A stretch of 64,000 nucleotides of DNA, taken from positions 63,283,510 to 63,347,509 of the forward strand of contig CM053276.1 in the NCBI GenBank assembly GCA_028583415.1. The letters run 5' to 3'. The translations under genes were made by a program, and so were the position numbers. Under the pieces are notes generated by a model, which was not told the DNA's origin, did no database searches, and saw only the letters and a program-made list of their open reading frames with translations. The stretch is from Protea cynaroides (taxonomy: Eukaryota > Streptophyta > Magnoliopsida > Proteales > Proteaceae). Below are positions 34,223 through 44,736 of the stretch, in pieces; the first letter of the stretch is position 1; the number at the start of each line of letters is the position of its first letter.

Positions 34223-35212
34223 TCACTCCTCATAAGTAGGATCTGCTAGTCCCATTTCTTCAATATTATCCATTTGAAAACCATCAAAGTAAGATTTAAG
34301 TCTGTGACCATTCACCTTAAACATCTTGTTTGTTTTCAAGCTCTTTATTTCCACTGCACCATGATGAAAAACATTAGTCACAACAAAAGAGTCAATCCAA
34401 CGAGAACACAACTTACCTGAAAATAGCTTTAACCGAGAATAAAAGAGAAGAATTTTTTGACCAACAACAAAATTCTTCCTAAAAATCATCTTGTCGTGAA
34501 AATCCTTGGTTTTTGCTTTGTAAATGCTGGAGCTCTCGTATGCATCATTCCTCAACTCCTCAAGTTCTTGCAATTGTAATTTTCTTTGAACACTAGCATC
34601 AGTCATATTCATGTTGTAATACTTGACCGCCCGATAGGTCCAATATTTCTTATGATACAATAGCATTTGAACCAACTTCTCTTCTTGACTAGGTGTCAAG
34701 TTCTTTGCAATGATTACCGATAATGTCTCATTTTCTCCCAAGTACTCGTACTTTAAATGGGATGGCAATGGCTTCAATTCTAAGGTAGGAACCTGTAAAA
34801 TAGAGGGTAATAATTTTTTATGAGACTCAGGTAGCTTTATAAAAGAAACTTCATATTTTTCTGGAATTAGTTTTAAAGAATGTAAAGCTGCCACAGTCTC
34901 CTTCAATTCTTTACTAATCTCTATTTCATCGTTCTCCTCTAACTGTAATTCTGTGGTAATTGCAACCTCCAGTTCATTCTTATTATTTAATTCAAACACT
35001 TCATGTAATCTAAAATCAACAGTATTAATAGTAAAAATCGAATGAACATCAGCGAAGTGTTTCATGGCTTCAAAAATATTAAAATGAATTACTTCACCAT
35101 CAAACTCCATTGTGAGGGTACCATCATAAACGTCTATCTTTGTTCGAGCTATATTCAAGAATGGTCTTCCTAACAAGATAGGTGCTGGATTAGGTGAGAT
35201 ATCATCTTCCAT
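34223..35212 (-). CDS. Athila protease-side fragment fused in frame to the integrase C-terminus (RT, RNase H and integrase core deleted)
   Basis: The 329-residue frame begins in the protease/linker (PAPILLGRPFLNIARTKIDV, about residues 8-27), passes the usual pre-RT linker (LELKPLPSHLKYEYLGENE, then LTPSQEEKLVQMLLYHKKYW), and then jumps at about residue 195 to the integrase end: AVKYYNMNM, LQLQELEELRNDAYES, KNFVVGQKILLFYSRLKLF and FKVNGHRLKSYFDG. In a complete relative, such as element B, about 800 residues lie between these points. The junction keeps the reading frame and the frame ends at a normal stop. This looks like a non-autonomous derivative that kept gag and protease. A chance in-frame deletion during decay is the alternative. 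Confidence 0.8.
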   Translation of the reverse strand: MEDDISPNPAPILLGRPFLNIARTKIDVYDGTLTMEFDGEVIHFNIFEAMKHFADVHSIFTINTVDFRLHEVFELNNKNELEVAITTELQLEENDEIEISKELKETVAALHSLKLIPEKYEVSFIKLPESHKKLLPSILQVPTLELKPLPSHLKYEYLGENETLSVIIAKNLTPSQEEKLVQMLLYHKKYWTYRAVKYYNMNMTDASVQRKLQLQELEELRNDAYESSSIYKAKTKDFHDKMIFRKNFVVGQKILLFYSRLKLFSGKLCSRWIDSFVVTNVFHHGAVEIKSLKTNKMFKVNGHRLKSYFDGFQMDNIEEMGLADPTYEE

Positions 35213-37190
35213 GTCCAGAATATAAAAATCAATTAAAAATAGTAGCTCATTTATCTGTACAAGAACATCCTCAAGTACCCCTGCAAGGTACGCATTAGTA
35301 TGATCAACCAGTTAGATAATGACACCTGTTTCTTTCAAGGGGCCTAAATTTAATGAAGCATAAATAAATTGTGGCATTATATTAATAGATGCTCCTAAAT
35401 CTAGCATAGCTCTCTCAACTCTGGTATTACCTATTTTACAGGGAATAGTAAACATACTTGGGTCTTTACACTTGGGAGGAAGTTTTCTTTGGAGGACTGC
35501 TGAGACATTCTCTCACATACTTAATATTTCATTACCATTCAGCTTCCTTTTGTTAGTGCATAACTCTTTAAGAAATTTTGCATACTTGGGTACCTGTTTT
35601 ATTACATCCAATAGGGGTATATTTACCTCCACTTTACAAAACAAATCCAGAATCTCCTTATCCTTGTCCTCTTTCTTGGATTTTGTAAATCTTCTAGGAA
35701 AAGAAAGATGATTAGTCTTAGACAGAATAGAAGGTTTGGGTGTTACCTCAAGTTGAGCTGCTATTTCGTCTTTCTCTATTTCTTTCTCAATTTCTTCTTC
35801 ATTTGGTATAGAAGGACTCACCCTTTTCGGTTCCTTAAGTTCTTGACCACTTCGGAGTGTCACAGCATTCACATTTTCTTTTGGATTCACTATGGTTTGT
35901 GATGGTAATTTTCCTCCAACTTGAGCTTCTAAACAATTCATAGCAGTTTCCATTTGACTCACCTGGCTCTCTAGACTTTGAATGCTAGATTTTGTTTCCT
36001 TTTGAAACTGTTGGGTATTTAGAGCAAGAGATTTAACTATGTCCTCTAATGATGAGTTTGAATTCTGAGGGACAGGTGGCCTGGGTTGGAATGTTGGCTG
36101 TCTATTTTGATAGAAATTCTGCCTTACTGGTCCGTTTTCTCCATAGCTCAGGTTTGGATGATCTCTCCAACCTGAATTCTATGTGTTAGAGTATGGATCA
36201 TACTGCCTTGGTGGTCCTGGAAAGTTACCTGTAGCATTGGCTTGTTCGGTGGGTTCTTCTTGAAGTGTTGGACACATATCAGTTGAGTGTCCCATCATCG
36301 AACATATCCCATAAGCTTTTACCTGCTGTAAATTTCCTACAACCATTTGTCTAACAAGAGAGGTAAGGTCAGATAACTATTGTTCGAGGAAAGATGTATT
36401 TACCTCATTCACCTTTTTGAGTGGCACATCATTTCTTGTACCAAACTGTTGGGAATTTATAGCCATGTTTGCAATTAACCTTCTTGCAGCTTTAGGGATT
36501 TTATCCACTAGAGCTCCTCTACTTGCTGCATCTATCATGTTCCTTTTCATGAGCAATAATCATTCATAATAATACTAAATTAGGAGTTTATCACTTATCT
36601 GATGATGTGGACAGCTGGCACATAGTTTCTTGAAAAGCTCCTAATGTCATAGATTTTCTTTCTAATGGTGGCAGCTCTAGAGACTGGGAATTATTTTTCC
36701 AAAAATAATTTTTTTATTTTATTCCATGTAGTGATCATCCCAGATGGTAGGTAGTAGAGCCAATCTTTTGCATCATCTGATAATAAAAAAGGAAAGGCTC
36801 GTAATTTGATCTGTTCTTCAGACACTACAGTCGATTTTATGCTTGAACACACTACATGAAATTCCTTCAGGTGTTTATTTAGATCCTCACCTGCACAACC
36901 ACGAAATTTAGGCAACAAATGAATTAAATCAGACTTAAGCTCAAAAGCGACATTCAAAGTAGGGTATTAAATGCACAAAGGTTGTTGGTTAAAATCAGGG
37001 GCAGCCAACTCCTTTGATGTCCTGTCATTCTCAGCCATGATTTCTTCTTGTTCAGAGTCACTCGAAGAACTTTCAAATAAATCCTGTGAGAGGGATTGAA
37101 TCTCTTTCTGTCGTAATCTACCTAGCTTCTTTTCTTAATTGACGCACAGTACGTTCAAGTTCTCGATCAAAATTTAGATCTCCTTTTTGA
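35213..37190 (-). pseudogene. Athila-type gag and front of protease, composite A
   Basis: On the minus strand from about 37190: a leader, ELAAPDFNQQPLCI, then the gag core FELKSDLIHLLPKFRG, HLKEFHVVCSSIKST, EEQIKLRAFPFLLSDDAKDW (36957-36700), a zinc-knuckle-like CSMMGHSTDMCP (about 36270-36310), a coiled stretch (36050-35930), LRSGQELKEPKR, VNIPLLDVIKQVPKYAKFL (about 35570-35640) and the protease active-site block MLDLGASINIMP (about 35375-35410). Frame changes and stops interrupt it, but a 149-residue stretch (35513-35962) is open. The 5' leader ends at 37330, where plus-oriented LTR sequence starts. Confidence 0.8.
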
Positions 37191-37330
37191 GTGGATCACG
37201 TGAGAATCATAAACTCACACAATTAGCTAAGATAATTAACTAAAAATAAAAACCAAACAAACAAAAAGATGATAAGAGGAAAAGAAACTAAATAAAAATT
37301 AAATAGAATAAATAATAAAAAATTGATCTG

Positions 37331-38729
37331 CTTTATACTATACTTTTTAATGTGTTTTATGTCTTATTGAACTGAATAGGTTGAATTTTATTACTTTGAT
37401 ATATTTTAGAAACATTGTGAATTAATTGTTAAAAAATAGGAAAATTTCAGCATCCTTAATATTGACATTCTGAGTTTCATGCATGTTTTTGACATGAAAA
37501 GAATTTTAGAATTGAAATGTTTTCTTCAGTAAAGTTGTAGAGGACATCTCAACCTTTTTAGAATGTTATTATGGAGAAAAATCCAAGTTCGTTTGGGTCT
37601 CCAAACGTGGCTTCAAAGTCTGACACAAAAATCTAACCAAATCCGAATTGGAGTAGCCCTCTAATATGATTAAGGAATTCAACGGCAGATGTAAATTCCA
37701 TAAAGAGTCTCCTAATCAAGTTAGGAAATCTAAACCTATAATAGAAGACTCCAAATAAGAAAAGAAGACTCTACAATTTCAGAATTCTAAATAGAGAAGA
37801 ACTCCTACATGAAGAAGGAATCCTACACAAAGAAGGAGTTATAAGTCACAAAGGATTGTCATGTTTTATATATAGAGCATTAGTGTTAAGATGAAATATG
37901 GCTCTCTCTCTCTTTTGCTGAAATTTTTTTTATCTCTGAAAGGATTGTAATGTCTAACTAATTTTCTTATTCAGTTTAAGGGGATTTTGAAGCCTAAACT
38001 CATGTCAATGGTGTAATATCTATTCAGTAACGTTGTTCTTCTTCTCTTTTTTATTGGAATTTCTTATGTTATTCTTTTCACTTTAATTATGATATTTGTC
38101 TAAATAATTCAGTAATGGCCTGCTGAATTGGTTAGATTAATATTAATTGCTAGATCTAGAATCTGTGATACGTAATCGTTCTGATTCTAATCACAAGTAG
38201 AAAATAGTGATAGATGATTATGTCCAAGTTTTCGTCTCATCATTGTGAATAATATAACCTAAGTTAAATAATTTCCGCTTGTGTGTGATTGTTGCTTAGA
38301 TTGATCTATTTTCCACCCTCTTAATACTGCCATTGAATTAAACATTGAGAGCTTATTCAGTGTTGTTCAATGGTTAGATCTCTCTGAAGAGCTTGTTTTA
38401 GTTGAGGTACTTAAGGGAAAACTCAGATAACAAAGCTTATTATTATCTAGGGTCTTTAATTCTAATTGGAATGAAGAGACTAACATTGCAATTAATTTTA
38501 GTCATTGCATGTGTAGGTGGATATTGAACCAATGACTGAATTTTCTCATCTAATTATCTTTCTATTTAAGTTCTGTCTATTTACTTTCAATTTGATTCAA
38601 ACAACCAAACTCTCCTTCGTTATTGTGTTTACTTAGCATTAATTAGTATATTTAGTTTGACTAGAATATAAATTTTAATCAATGCATTCTCTATGGGATC
38701 AACCTTTGTTTTTCTATTTATAGTTTATT
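37331..38729 (+). repeat. Right outer LTR of composite A, main part
   Basis: Plus orientation; starts at about LTR position 45 (CTTTATACTAT) and so lacks the first bases. It matches the palindrome arms up to AATCTGTGATACGTAATCG and continues for about 560 bp not present in them, including CTCTATGGGATCAACC near its end, a typical LTR 3'-end block. It resumes at 41019 after S3 and ends GCTACCA at 41077. Confidence 0.8.
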
Positions 38730-41018
38730 TGTAAGACCCGCACTCCGTAAACCCGGTCTAAACCTTGGTTTTATGTCGCAGCAGGTCTTTCGATCATCAC
38801 CGAGCCAGACGGGACGAGCGGATGACAAACAGGTATGAAATCGGATTAAAGACAGTCAAATAATCATTATTTTATGTTGATCGATCGATGATACCGGTCT
38901 TGGTACCGGTCGATCGGTCAGCTCTGCGCAGCTGACTACGGAGATCCAAAAATTGATCTCTGTGGGTCCCACTTTCCTAAACCCTAATGCCTGAACCTTC
39001 CTAATCCTAATAGGGTTACTAAACCCTAATTCTAGCCTATATAAACACCCTTAAACCTCCTCAAACCCTTTCCATTGTCTCTCACAAATCCTAGAGAAGA
39101 GAAAGAGGTTGGAAAGGAGAAGGAGCTAGGAAGAAGAATGAGGTGCCGCCATTACCGTTCGACGATGCTCACTTTATGCCAGTCGACGGTAAGTGTTTTA
39201 ACTATTCTTATTACCCTATGACTTTAGGATAGTTGTGTGGGTGGATCAATACCATGCAAAGTAGGTATTGATCTAAAACCCTAATTGGACCTTAAAACCC
39301 TAAGTTGCCGTCAAACCCTAGATTCGAGTTCCGAGATGATATTCATCGAAATAAGACTTGAATGAGTTGGATATAACTCTAACTCAAAGCTCAGACTTAG
39401 AATGGATAGGAGAAATCCTAAAAATCCATGGAGAATGATCGACGGCAGTCAAAAAACCTAATGTATGGTCTTCCAGAGACATACCGGTCGACCATACTGG
39501 TTGCTAGTTTGCTCACAGAGCTGCAACCGGTATGTTGCGACCGGTCAGCTCTAAAAGGCTGGTTTTGGACTTTGTTGGTTTCCGACCAATGTGAAACCTT
39601 AAGAAAACTATTCTAATGAAACCCTAATAATATTGTAGGACTTTGTGACTTCCCGTTTGGATCTTGCGACGTGGAGCAAGCTAACAAACGAGCGTCAGGT
39701 AACGGAATCTGACCTAAACCTAATAATTAATGGACAGTAAATCTTTGTTATTAACACTGAATATATATGATGTGATGTTTGTGCATATTCACATGCCATC
39801 CTTTACTTTCAGTTATTATTATTGTTCATGCATTGATAGGATGTGATTGTTAAGCATGTGATTATTTTCGTTAGTGTGTGGAGTGTGGCATGGGCCTGGG
39901 ATCATTCCTCACACTGGCACCTTTTGTAGTATTCTGTCTTAACATGCTTGGTACGGGTGGGGGATCAGGGGAAGGTCGTGGTACGGTGGTCTCCAATGTT
40001 GATGCTGGCCTGGCCATGGTTATGTGGCATTGTGGTCTCCGAGGTCGACGCTGGCTTGTCCACGATGCTTTAGCTCTATCTCTATGCCGTAGGGAGTTAT
40101 GTTGGGATAGGGTCCACCTGCCTATTGTTCTACCCTAGTGTGTTAGTTGCGGATAGGGTATCAGGGGGAGGTGAGGTATTGTGGTCTCCAGCCCGGCCTG
40201 CACGCTCTAGCTCTATCTCTATGCCGTAGACGGCTATGCTGGGATAGAGCGTACATTGATGACATATAGGATTGGTTAGTTGCGAGCCCAGTTTGCGAGC
40301 CCTGGCCAGTAGGGGTTTAGGTACTGGTATGGGTAGAGCATCAGGGGAGGTACGGGGATATCTTAGCTCTATCTCTATTCCATGATAGGTGCATGTGGGC
40401 CGGTGGTGGTGTGATTCCATGCGGTGCCACACACTCGTGTATAGAGGTGCGGGGGCTACCCAATCTTTCTATAGCACATTGCAAACTTAAACCAGACCAC
40501 AGCATAAAATGATTGTTACTCATGCATAATATTGTGAAACTGTTTGATTGTCTTACTGAGCTAAGTTGTGAGCTCACCCTTTGTATATATACATGTTTTT
40601 AGATATTGATGCAGGTTATACGGTGGACGACTATATGAGCGCTCCGACGTATGGTGGTGTTGCTGCTCTGGATGTACAGGCAGGAGAGGACGAGCATGAC
40701 GCTTCATGCGAGTGCCCTTTCTGCGTGTACCTTTGATTTTATTTGTTTATTTCAGTTATTTTCAGTTGAATTAAAGTGGATGTAAAGATATTTATTTTAT
40801 GTTTGAATTTAAATAAGTGGATATTTTATTTAAATTTTTCAATAGATTCTCAGTTCATTTTACTTAAAGACTTCTGCTGTATCTATTTATATTTTGATTG
40901 TGGTTATATGCAATGGTTTGTATGAGTGGACAAGGTCTATTTGAGATCCTGGTGTGAACCGTTGGTTCAATGACGGTTCACTCACACCATTCTGGTTGGT
41001 CAGAATTGGGGTGTGACA
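38730..41018 (+). mobile_element. Solo LTR S3 of the Tekay family (TSD TTATT)
   Basis: Begins TGTAAGACCCGCACTCC and ends GGGGTGTGACA; TTATT duplications at 38725-38729 and 41019-41023 are perfect. Motif clusters at about 38880-38935 and 39480-39550 combine GATCGATCGG, ACCGGTCG and GCGACCGGTC. Two or three partial copies of the GGGGATCAGGGG/GGTATCAGGGGGAGG segment lie at 39955-40360. The terminal exon (40603-40736) is open. The host is the right LTR of composite A, 59 bp from its end. Confidence 0.9.
40603..40736 (+). CDS. LTR-encoded terminal exon, S3 copy (predicted)
   Basis: After a GTTTTTAG acceptor, 134 nt read DAGYTVDDYMSAPTYGG, VAALD, then GEDEHDASCECPFCVYL and TGA. Exon length, acceptor phase and stop position are the same as in S2, S4 and both LTRs of F. 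Against the F 3' copy, my hand alignment gives 27 identical residues of about 44, roughly half of them encoded by different codons. Confidence 0.4.
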
Positions 41019-41077
41019 TTATTAATCAGGTCAGTAAAGAAATATTTAATGAAATTGGTGCATTTGACACGCTACCA
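41019..41077 (+). repeat. Terminal 59 bp of the right LTR of composite A
   Basis: Resumes after S3 (the first five bases are its TSD) and ends GACACGCTACCA, followed by the GTTGT duplication of composite A. Confidence 0.7.
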
Positions 41078-41297
41078 GTTGTCAACCGCAGGGATTGGGG
41101 CATCATTTGCTCCTGGGATGCTCTCTTGAGGAGGTACGCCCCATGGGGGAAAATCCCCCTGGAGGAATGTTCCTTCTGACATTGTTGCTGACTGATGGTT
41201 GATTGTTCATTCTTTTTTGGGATCTGGTTTCGATCTGTGACATTTACTAGGGCTGATACACAAGCTTCTACACTACTTCCCACAAAAGGTGCCAAAC
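41078..41297 (-). pseudogene. Tat gag N-terminus, leader and primer-binding-like site
   Basis: Minus strand, directly after the 5' LTR: GTTTGGCACC (about 41288-41297), resembling the TTTGGCGCC start of the leader known in this lineage, then FVGSSVEACVSALVNVTDRN, KKNEQSTISQQQCQKEHSSR and, at the composite A junction, PIPAVDN. Removing composite A restores one continuous gag frame into NLGPEAEVSPPDF at 24439, which independently supports the TSD reading. Confidence 0.7.
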
Positions 41298-41590
41298 TAT
41301 TGTCGTCCCAAACTGGATTGGTCCTTAGCTCGCTTAAACTTCCTGCAAAATGAAAGGAGGACACCGTAGTGATGGTCGGGTGGGGACACCCTTTGGTCAC
41401 TCCGATGCCTACGCCTGTTCGGGGGACAAGTAGTGTGGGACAGGTAAGAAGGATTGTCCCTTTTGAATTAAGGGGATTCAGGTAGCTAACTCGCTATGAG
41501 CTTGAATGTTAGGAAAAATGTCTATGTGTTTACCTGGGTATGCCTCCTCTATTTATAGGTTTGGAGTAACCTAGATGTGGGAGCTGGACA
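41298..41590 (-). repeat. 5' LTR of the Tat element, inner part
   Basis: Matches 9505-9795 closely, from TTGTCGTCCCAAAC to GTGGGAGCTGGA. The terminal CA has become TA. Interrupted at 41590 by S4. Confidence 0.85.
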
Positions 41591-42397
41591 TGTAAGAACC
41601 GTACTCTGAAAAATCGATTTAACTTATGGTTTACATTGTAACAGGTCTCCCAATCATAATTGGATCGGAAGGCGAGGCCGGGTGACGAACCACGACGTCT
41701 AGGTATGAGAAAGGATACTTAAAAACTTAATTTTTACATATCGATCTCGGTACCAGTCTCATTCAGAGTGAGACTAGTATGTGCAACCGGTATGTGTGCG
41801 CGAATGTGGATGGGCTCCAAAGGGTCCCATACTCTGAATCTGAGTTTAGAAAACCTTTTAGATGTAGGAGACCTTCCTAGAAAGGTCTCCCACTACATAT
41901 ATATGCATCATTCCTTCTCTTTAGATCCTTTCTAAACACTCTCAAACCCTAGAGCCGTCTGGAAAAGATCTGAGAAGGAGCAAAGAGGAAAGAGGCTGTG
42001 CGAGAAAGGATTTTTTGTTGGAGGAGAGCACCACCATTCAACAAACATCGATAAGTTCTTGACCTTTGTATTGATGTTGGGATTACTGATCAAAGCCATG
42101 AAACGACATAATGATCCAAAACCCTAGAACTGTAAAACCCTAGTCCGCATTGGGATCCATCCTGGGAAAGATGGAAACGTTGTTCTACGATGTTAAATGA
42201 TAAGTAATCTAAACCTAATAAGTATCCTTACCTTAGAATGGTGTAGGAGGGACCCTGAAACAAAGCTAATGACCAATGGAAGAAGGAGGTTCGAGAATGG
42301 ACTCTCGGACCCATACCAGCTGGACAAAGAGTTCCTACGGTATGCTATACTGTAGGGCATACCGGCTGGACTGAAGTCCTACGGTATATACTATAGA
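41591..42397 (+). mobile_element. Solo LTR S4 of the Tekay family, left part (TSD GGACA)
   Basis: Starts TGTAAGAACCG directly after GGACA (41586-41590). Motif cluster 1 (about 41737-41800) holds AACCGGTATGTG and related strings; cluster 2 begins at about 42300 with CATACCGGCTGG and continues on the other side of F. Splits the Tat 5' LTR and is itself split by element F. Confidence 0.9.
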
Positions 42398-44713
42398 TGT
42401 CACACCTCAATTCTGGTCTAACCAGAATGGTGTGATGAACTGCCAATATATCAACGGTTCTCCCAGGATCTCATATAGGTCATACCCACCATATCAAACC
42501 ACACACACATTCCACATTAATAATCAGAGGTAATAAACAAATAAGCAGAAGTCTTACAGATAATGAACTGAGAGTCTAACAGTGATAAATAAGTATTTAA
42601 TCCAATTATCTCCAAACCACAAGACATAAAAATAAATAATCAACTACATATCTAATGTTCAAATTATAACTAAATTTAAACAAAAACACATTGGTTGCAC
42701 TCGCATGATGAATCATGCGCATCTTCTTCAGCTTCTATGTCAGTCGCAGCAACGTGTCCATACGTTGGTGCATTCATATATTCTTCAACAGTAGGACCTG
42801 CATCATCAACTAAAAATATTCGATGTCAAAAGGGTGAGCATACATCACGGTTCAGTGAGAAAACAAAACAATGCAACAAACATATGCATGCATTCAATTC
42901 ATATCTTTGGTCTGGTTTTTAAGTTTGCAATATGCTATAGAAAGGTTTGGTGGCCGTCGCACCTCTATACAAGAGTGTGTGAATCTGCCCAAAGGATCAA
43001 ACACCATTGCCATCCCACATGCACCCACCATGGAATAGAAATAGAGCTAAAGTGTCTGGATTAAACACTGCCAACACTTTCCCTGATGCCCTACCCATAT
43101 CAACAAGTAAGCCCCTATTGGCGAGGGCTTGCAAACTGGGCTCGCAACTAATCAATCCTAATGCCAAACAGTGTATCCAAGGCCTCACCCCAGCATCCCT
43201 TAATACGTCCATAGAGATAGAGCTAAGGCCCCCCGACAGAGTCAGAAACCACACGGTCTGAGACCACCTCCCCTGATGCCCTACGACGTAATAGTTCTGC
43301 TAAGGTAACGGCGATACGACGATGCAAGACTTGAGTAGAGATAGAGCTAGAGTCTAGTAACAAGGTCGAAGACCACCATGCCATGTCCTCCCCTTGATGC
43401 CTCACTCGCATCCAACACACCAACCACACATATACATTCACATGTCTATTCCTAGCATCATCATCATGTTATAAATAAATAGAATTAAATATGCATGAAC
43501 AGTAATAGTAAAAATATTGGATGACATGTGAGATGCACATTACAAGCATACAAGCATGGAATCAATCATGGCATTGGACTCAATAAAATAAACAGTTTGT
43601 TTTTAACCAATTAGTTTAGGTCTTGTTCCCTCACCTGTTAGCAATACTCGATCTCCTTCCAAGCCTTGAAATTATCTTTAAATTGATTTAACAACCTAAA
43701 AGTTATATGAATTTAATTTAGGGTTCATATGTGACATGTTATAGTAGTCAGAAATCGAAACAGAGCACTGATAGGTGTCTGATGGTCCTATGGTTTCATA
43801 CTGTATCGACCATACTACCTACAGTCGCATATGGTGCTACTGCAGCTGCGACCATATGGTTTCTGAAATCTTCCTGAATGCCTATGGTCGATCCTTTGGT
43901 CATGCTGGTTATGCTATGGTCGACTGTAGCTGCGACCTTGAGATTTCTGGTCACAGACTACACGTAATTCGAGTTCTTCCTGGATCAATTCTTCTGATCT
44001 TCAATGGGGCTTATTCTAAGGTTATCCTATGGCTATCATTGGTAGTTTCTGATCAACCATAATCATCAAATTCACTCCTCATGGTTCTCCTTGGGATTTT
44101 CTCAAGGAAATCATATAGATCATAATAGGTTGATATTGTCTATCTTCCATAGAAGTCTTATTCCTTAGAGTTTACATCTCCAAAGATTCGTTTCATACCT
44201 TTGCCTGTGATAGAGATCCAATCTCTTCTCAGCAAATTCCTCTCCTTAGATTTTTCTTCTTTTTCTTCTCTTCCTTTTCTTCCTTATCTTTCTCTAGGGT
44301 TTACTAATGTTCTAAATGAGTGAAAAAGGGCTGAGAGACATCCTTTATATAGAGGAAAACTCTCCATATAGAGTCCTCTTTCAATTAGGAAAGCAATCCC
44401 TTAGTTTTAGAAAAGTTTTCAAAACTCAGAGTCTGATCTGGGGTCTCACGATCGATCATACGGTCGCATAAACCGTCAATCGTAGGGTCAAAATCATCGA
44501 TCGTGGGGTTCTGGATTTGAGATTTTTGTTTCCTTCCTTATGGTCGACCATACCTACCCAGGTATGTGACGTTAGGTAGGTTTAGTATTTTTATCTCGAT
44601 TTTTGTACCTGGTTTGTGATCTATCTTCAGATGCTCAGTCCACTTGGTCCAGGAATAATGGGAAGACCTGACACGACACGGTTAGACCAAGTTAGTGGAG
44701 TACGGATCTTACA
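42398..44713 (-). repeat. 3' LTR of F
   Basis: Reads TGTAAGATCCG (at 44713) to GGTGTGACA (at 42398) on the minus strand. Motif clusters at 43795-43945 and 44448-44580 use CGACCATA and GATCGATCATACGG forms. Strongly similar to the 5' LTR over its whole length. Confidence 0.9.
42676..42809 (-). CDS. LTR-encoded terminal exon, F 3' LTR copy (predicted)
   Basis: Minus strand: a TTTTTAG acceptor, then DDAGPTVEEYMNAPTYGH, VAATD, EEDAHDSSCECNQCVFV and TAA, 134 nt in all. Open throughout, unlike the copy in F's 5' LTR. Confidence 0.4.
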
Positions 44714-44730
44714 ACTCTCCCCCTCTTATA
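44714..44730 (-). other. Polypurine tract of F
   Basis: On the minus strand TATAAGAGGGGGAGAGT stands directly before the 3' LTR, the expected place for the plus-strand primer of reverse transcription. Confidence 0.8.
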
Positions 44731-44736
44731 TAAATT

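Larger units (their letters stand above)
24440..41077. mobile_element. Athila-type composite A inserted in Tat gag (TSD GTTGT)
   Basis: The outer ends are both LTR sequence in plus orientation: 24440 starts GGATAAGTGTG (family start TGATAAGTGTG) and the right end is GACACGCTACCA (41077). Perfect GTTGT duplications flank it (24435-24439 and 41078-41082), so the composite occupies one integration site. Internally it is abnormal: a second LTR copy (25303-26186) and all internal sequence with gag (34017-37330) are in minus orientation, opposite to the outer LTRs. B and S3 are later insertions within it. The inversion may come from aberrant reverse transcription, autointegration or later rearrangement; a misassembly near the gap is also possible. 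Confidence 0.7.
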
